From the NCBI GenBank assembly GCA_902773455.1, contig CACYEW010000146.1:1-22078 (forward strand): DNA of 22,078 bases, read 5' to 3'. The translations under genes were made by a program, and so were the position numbers. Each line of letters opens with the position of its first letter. The stretch's first letter is position 1. This document shows positions 22,008 through 22,078 of this stretch, in pieces. Under the pieces are notes generated by a model. That model had not been told where the DNA came from, ran no database searches, and was given only the letters and a program-made list of their open reading frames with translations. This DNA is from an uncultured Ruminococcus sp. (GTDB lineage Bacteria; Bacillota; Clostridia; Oscillospirales; CAG-272).

Positions 22008-22078
22008 ATTGCGCCTGACGGCTCGTGAATTGCCTGACGGCATGAATTGTGCTTTCTGCACATGAATTGCCCTGCGGG
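21974..22078 (+). repeat. Right-edge hairpin array with ATGAATT linkers
   Basis: On the + strand, in the direction of rlmD, palindromes alternate with a nearly constant linker: ATGAATT at 22004-22010, GTGAATT at 22025-22031, and ATGAATT at 22042-22048 and 22062-22068. The hairpins are 21974-22003 (up to 14 complementary bases, TGTCGAGACAGTCG with CGACTGTCTCGACA); 22011-22024 (GCC/GGC around TGAC, plus a mismatch); 22032-22041 (GCC-TGAC-GGC, extended by the flanking T and A); 22049-22061 (GTGC/GCAC around TTTCT); and the start of another at 22069-22078 (CCC-TGC-GGG). The array runs off the right edge. The stems differ while the linker is fixed. The first hairpin overlaps the rlmD coding end, and the first linker contains its TGA stop (22005-22007). 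Confidence 0.82.

Overview
The window looks like chromosome from a mid-GC, host- or gut-associated member of the class Clostridia (Bacillota). The evidence is the sporulation genes ylbJ, yqfC and yqfD, the Firmicutes-type yqfC-yqfD-phoH-ybeY-era-recO run, Gram-positive style Shine-Dalgarno sites, heavy use of ATA and AGA codons, and sugar genes (rhamnulokinase, an N-acetylhexosamine 1-kinase-like protein) typical of gut glycan users. This placement rests on gene content only. No rRNA, tRNA, CRISPR, insertion sequence or phage gene was seen. No gene-free stretch exceeds 300 bases; the longest is about 140 bases, between the divergent promoters near 20.6 kb.

Layout. Positions 1-1287 read leftward: ylbJ, then a small cysteine-rich protein with its own strong promoter, then an array of hairpins separated by a fixed 7-base linker. 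From 1347 everything reads rightward to 18420: yqfC-yqfD (sporulation); phoH-ybeY-era-recO-mutS2 (RNA processing, ribosome assembly and quality control, recombination); an acidic unknown protein; two xylose-isomerase-like TIM-barrel proteins overlapping rhamnulokinase; a CapA-domain lipoprotein; a two-SIS-domain sugar-phosphate deaminase/isomerase; a divergent PRPP synthetase; a small unknown; a stand-alone PqqD-like protein; a NahK-like sugar kinase; and a degenerate LytR-CpsA-Psr (LCP) protein. A bidirectional terminator at 18433-18459 separates this run from a leftward secreted lipoprotein with a GH71/GH99-like region. That lipoprotein is divergent from rlmD, which ends at the right edge inside a second hairpin array.

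How the genes work together. Tight spacing or overlaps (yqfC/yqfD, phoH/ybeY, ybeY/era, era/recO, unknown/TIM1, TIM1/TIM2, TIM2/rhaB, rhaB/capA) imply long polycistronic units. The middle block probably handles deoxysugars and amino sugars: isomerisation, phosphorylation, then entry into central metabolism. The extracellular lipoprotein may act on glycans outside the cell.

The most unusual signals are the two hairpin arrays at the window edges. Each is a row of short palindromes with different stem sequences separated by a nearly constant linker (ATGATGA on the left, ATGAATT on the right). In both, the hairpin nearest the gene is the longest. In the right array the first palindrome reaches into the rlmD coding region and the linker supplies its stop codon.
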